From: a bacterium
Lineage (GTDB): Bacteria > Patescibacteriota > Minisyncoccia > Phycocordibacterales > UBA10002
Direction: 5' to 3'
DNA: 6,348 nt
Assembly: GCA_030649775.1 (NCBI GenBank)
Contig: JAUSFR010000060.1
Span: forward strand, 1-6,348
A program made the position numbers and the translations under genes. This document shows, piece after piece, positions 6,301-6,348 of the stretch. The notes beneath the pieces were generated by a model that searched no databases, was not told the origin of the DNA, and saw only the letters and a list, made by a program, of their open reading frames with translations. Numbering within the stretch: the stretch's first letter is position 1; every line of letters starts with the position of its first letter.

Positions 6301-6348
6301 CCCGAACGGACGGGTGTTTCAATCTACCTACGACGGACTGGGGAGAGT
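3314..6348 (+). CDS. Secreted SpvB / FG-GAP / TcdB-middle / RHS-repeat giant protein (3' truncated by window)
   Basis: An open frame runs from ATG 3314 to the window end, giving 1011 full codons and no stop. Residues 1-33 form a Sec signal peptide (SARLERSIVGR, hydrophobic IFLAFLCALMMFAFATAVFA, cleavage before Glu34). Residues about 57-310 resemble the SpvB N-terminal domain: STGAFTFDYPITLPAG (60-75), PNLKLAYSS (81-89), FGYGWS (98-103), then a YKWMLEEVKDTNGNTISY-type segment. Residues 323-659 hold six FG-GAP/VCBS-like units, each with a DxNGDGLxD calcium-type loop. Residues 664-760 look like the TcdB/TcB middle domain (DLLTRITHPEGGSTHVAYKP, RKFAGFG at 737-743). From about 837 onward RHS/YD repeats begin (YTYDSTNGNLTGKTEYG, DPNGNTTAYTYDTT). 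This order matches Tc-toxin B subunits and RHS shells, which are usually not Sec-exported. No Shine-Dalgarno precedes the start; it lies 19 bases after the previous gene. The C terminus, where a toxin or anchor would sit, is not visible. Surface adhesin and secreted toxin shell both remain open. Confidence 0.85.
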   Translation, partial: MNSARLERSIVGRIFLAFLCALMMFAFATAVFAEMVSGTTDEPSSVSGGQNVAQPKTDLSTGAFTFDYPITLPAGRNGTSPNLKLAYSSRSSFTNSPFGYGWSDGIPTIERINKTGTNRLYTDNYFFSSTDGELVSHGNGVFTPKTEGGNFSKYTFSNNQWLVTDKRGTTYRFGDTTSARQDDPLDSSRVYKWMLEEVKDTNGNTISYTYYKDGGQIYPSSITYSNTSTGIGIFKVDFLREVRADNASSTLSGFPVATNYRINEIGIKVNGATTTKYALDYTAGVNGVKSLVHSIVKSGTIGGTTTTLPATTFTYQNTEPYGWTIDNSWTIPVAFTINGTPDPYQIADVNGDGLPDIFQSSSSSGNPLSSVVYLNTGHSWVQDTSWTVPVAFIVSGYRIPYRVADINGDGLPDIFNSYASSGTFTEEVYLNNGHGWTQDYSWTIPIAFIINGVAYPYEIADINGDGLPDIFNSDVANGNPIHSEVYLNNGHGWTQDSTWTVPVAFTINGVAYPYQIDDINGDGLPDIFNSDVANGSPIHSEVYLNNGHGWTQDSTWNIPLAFVINGAPVPYQIADINGDGLSDIFQSSSSSGNLLSSAVYLNTGHGWTVDSSWTVPVAFILNGIKVPYYVTDINGDGLADFFNSYSSAGTFTQEVYVNNPPASDLLTRITHPEGGSTHVAYKPVTQYTDESSNLTNKSPYSFATAFQISKDDGNGTIGTTTYRYEQGSYFFSTTTDRKFAGFGKVTETDPAGTITTTFYHQGNTSDTSHGEYQDDEWKIGQPYRKTVTDSSGNVYAKTLNKWDEADLGSGAKFVKLAQTVDATYDGDATHKDKAESYTYDSTNGNLTGKTEYGEVIGNDDGTFADTGTDDFTTAYTYATDGANLVGLPAEVSVTDHGANKVKGERYYYDTQALGSVTKGNQTKREVWKNGTDYVATEKTYDGTYGLVTSETDPNGNTTAYTYDTTKLYPVTVTNALNQSTSFLYDYASGQVTQKTDPNGRVFQSTYDGLGR
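4280..5290 (+). repeat. Six in-frame tandem FG-GAP/VCBS-like repeat units (168-171 bp)
   Basis: Unit starts, taken at the conserved Trp codon, are 4280, 4451, 4619, 4790, 4961 and 5132. The steps are 171, 168, 171, 171 and 171 bases; the last unit is shorter (about 159). Each encodes W-T-x-(D)-x-S/T-W-x-(I/V)-P-(V/I/L)-AF, a Pro-Tyr pair, then a DxNGDGLxD loop with Asp at residues 348, 405, 461, 518, 575 and 632, and ends in Y-(L/V)-N-(N/T). The Asp/Asn loop is typical of calcium-binding blades in beta-propellers. Units 3 and 4 share an exact 44-base stretch (4703-4746 and 4874-4917) and an exact 35-base one (4754-4788 and 4925-4959). Units 1 and 5, and 2 and 6, resemble each other more than their neighbours. 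Confidence 0.9.

Noticed and set aside
5708..6322. 204-codon open frame on the minus strand
   Set aside because: It lies fully antisense to the RHS region. Its Val/Gly-rich product is what the reverse of Thr/Asp/Tyr-rich RHS codons gives, and it has no own start signals.

Overview
The window looks like a piece of bacterial chromosome. My best guess is a Candidate Phyla Radiation (Patescibacteria/Parcubacteria-type) genome or something close to it. This rests on family resemblance, not on a marker gene. Small exported proteins with 'G-x-(I/V)-G-(I/L)-G-T-T-x-P-x-x-x-L-D-V-A-G' motifs beside very large SpvB/RHS-type surface proteins are, to my knowledge, common in such genomes, and two of the starts lack a Shine-Dalgarno sequence. 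The standard genetic code fits every gene, with TAA and TAG stops. All genes are on the + strand.

Layout. (1) 1-555: the 3' end of a charged, coiled-coil-like protein of unknown function, whose start lies left of the window. (2) 556-729: a strong hairpin terminator (583-615), an extended -10 promoter candidate (664-672) and a clear Shine-Dalgarno (717-723). (3) 730-2142: a complete nitronate monooxygenase / enoyl-reductase-like FMN TIM-barrel protein with a cysteine-rich C-terminal tail, followed by an intrinsic terminator (2163-2192). (4) 2190-2412: an intergenic leader whose last ~127 bases contain only three G residues and consist of pyrimidine/AT-rich imperfect repeats. (5) 2413-3294: a small exported protein with two tail-fibre-like motifs bracketing it. 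(6) 3314-6348: the largest gene, open at the right edge. It has a signal peptide, an SpvB-like domain, six FG-GAP/VCBS-type calcium-site repeats, a TcdB-middle-like domain and the first RHS/YD repeats. At least 1011 codons are visible.

Functional reading. The first two transcription units look independent of each other and of the surface locus. Genes 5 and 6 are 19 bases apart, both carry Sec signal peptides and both lack a Shine-Dalgarno. They probably form one operon for cell-surface or secreted proteins. By domain order the large protein resembles the B component of Tc toxins and related RHS/polymorphic-toxin shells, but here it is exported through its own signal peptide. Whether it ends in a variable toxin tip or is purely an adhesin cannot be told, because its C terminus lies outside the window.
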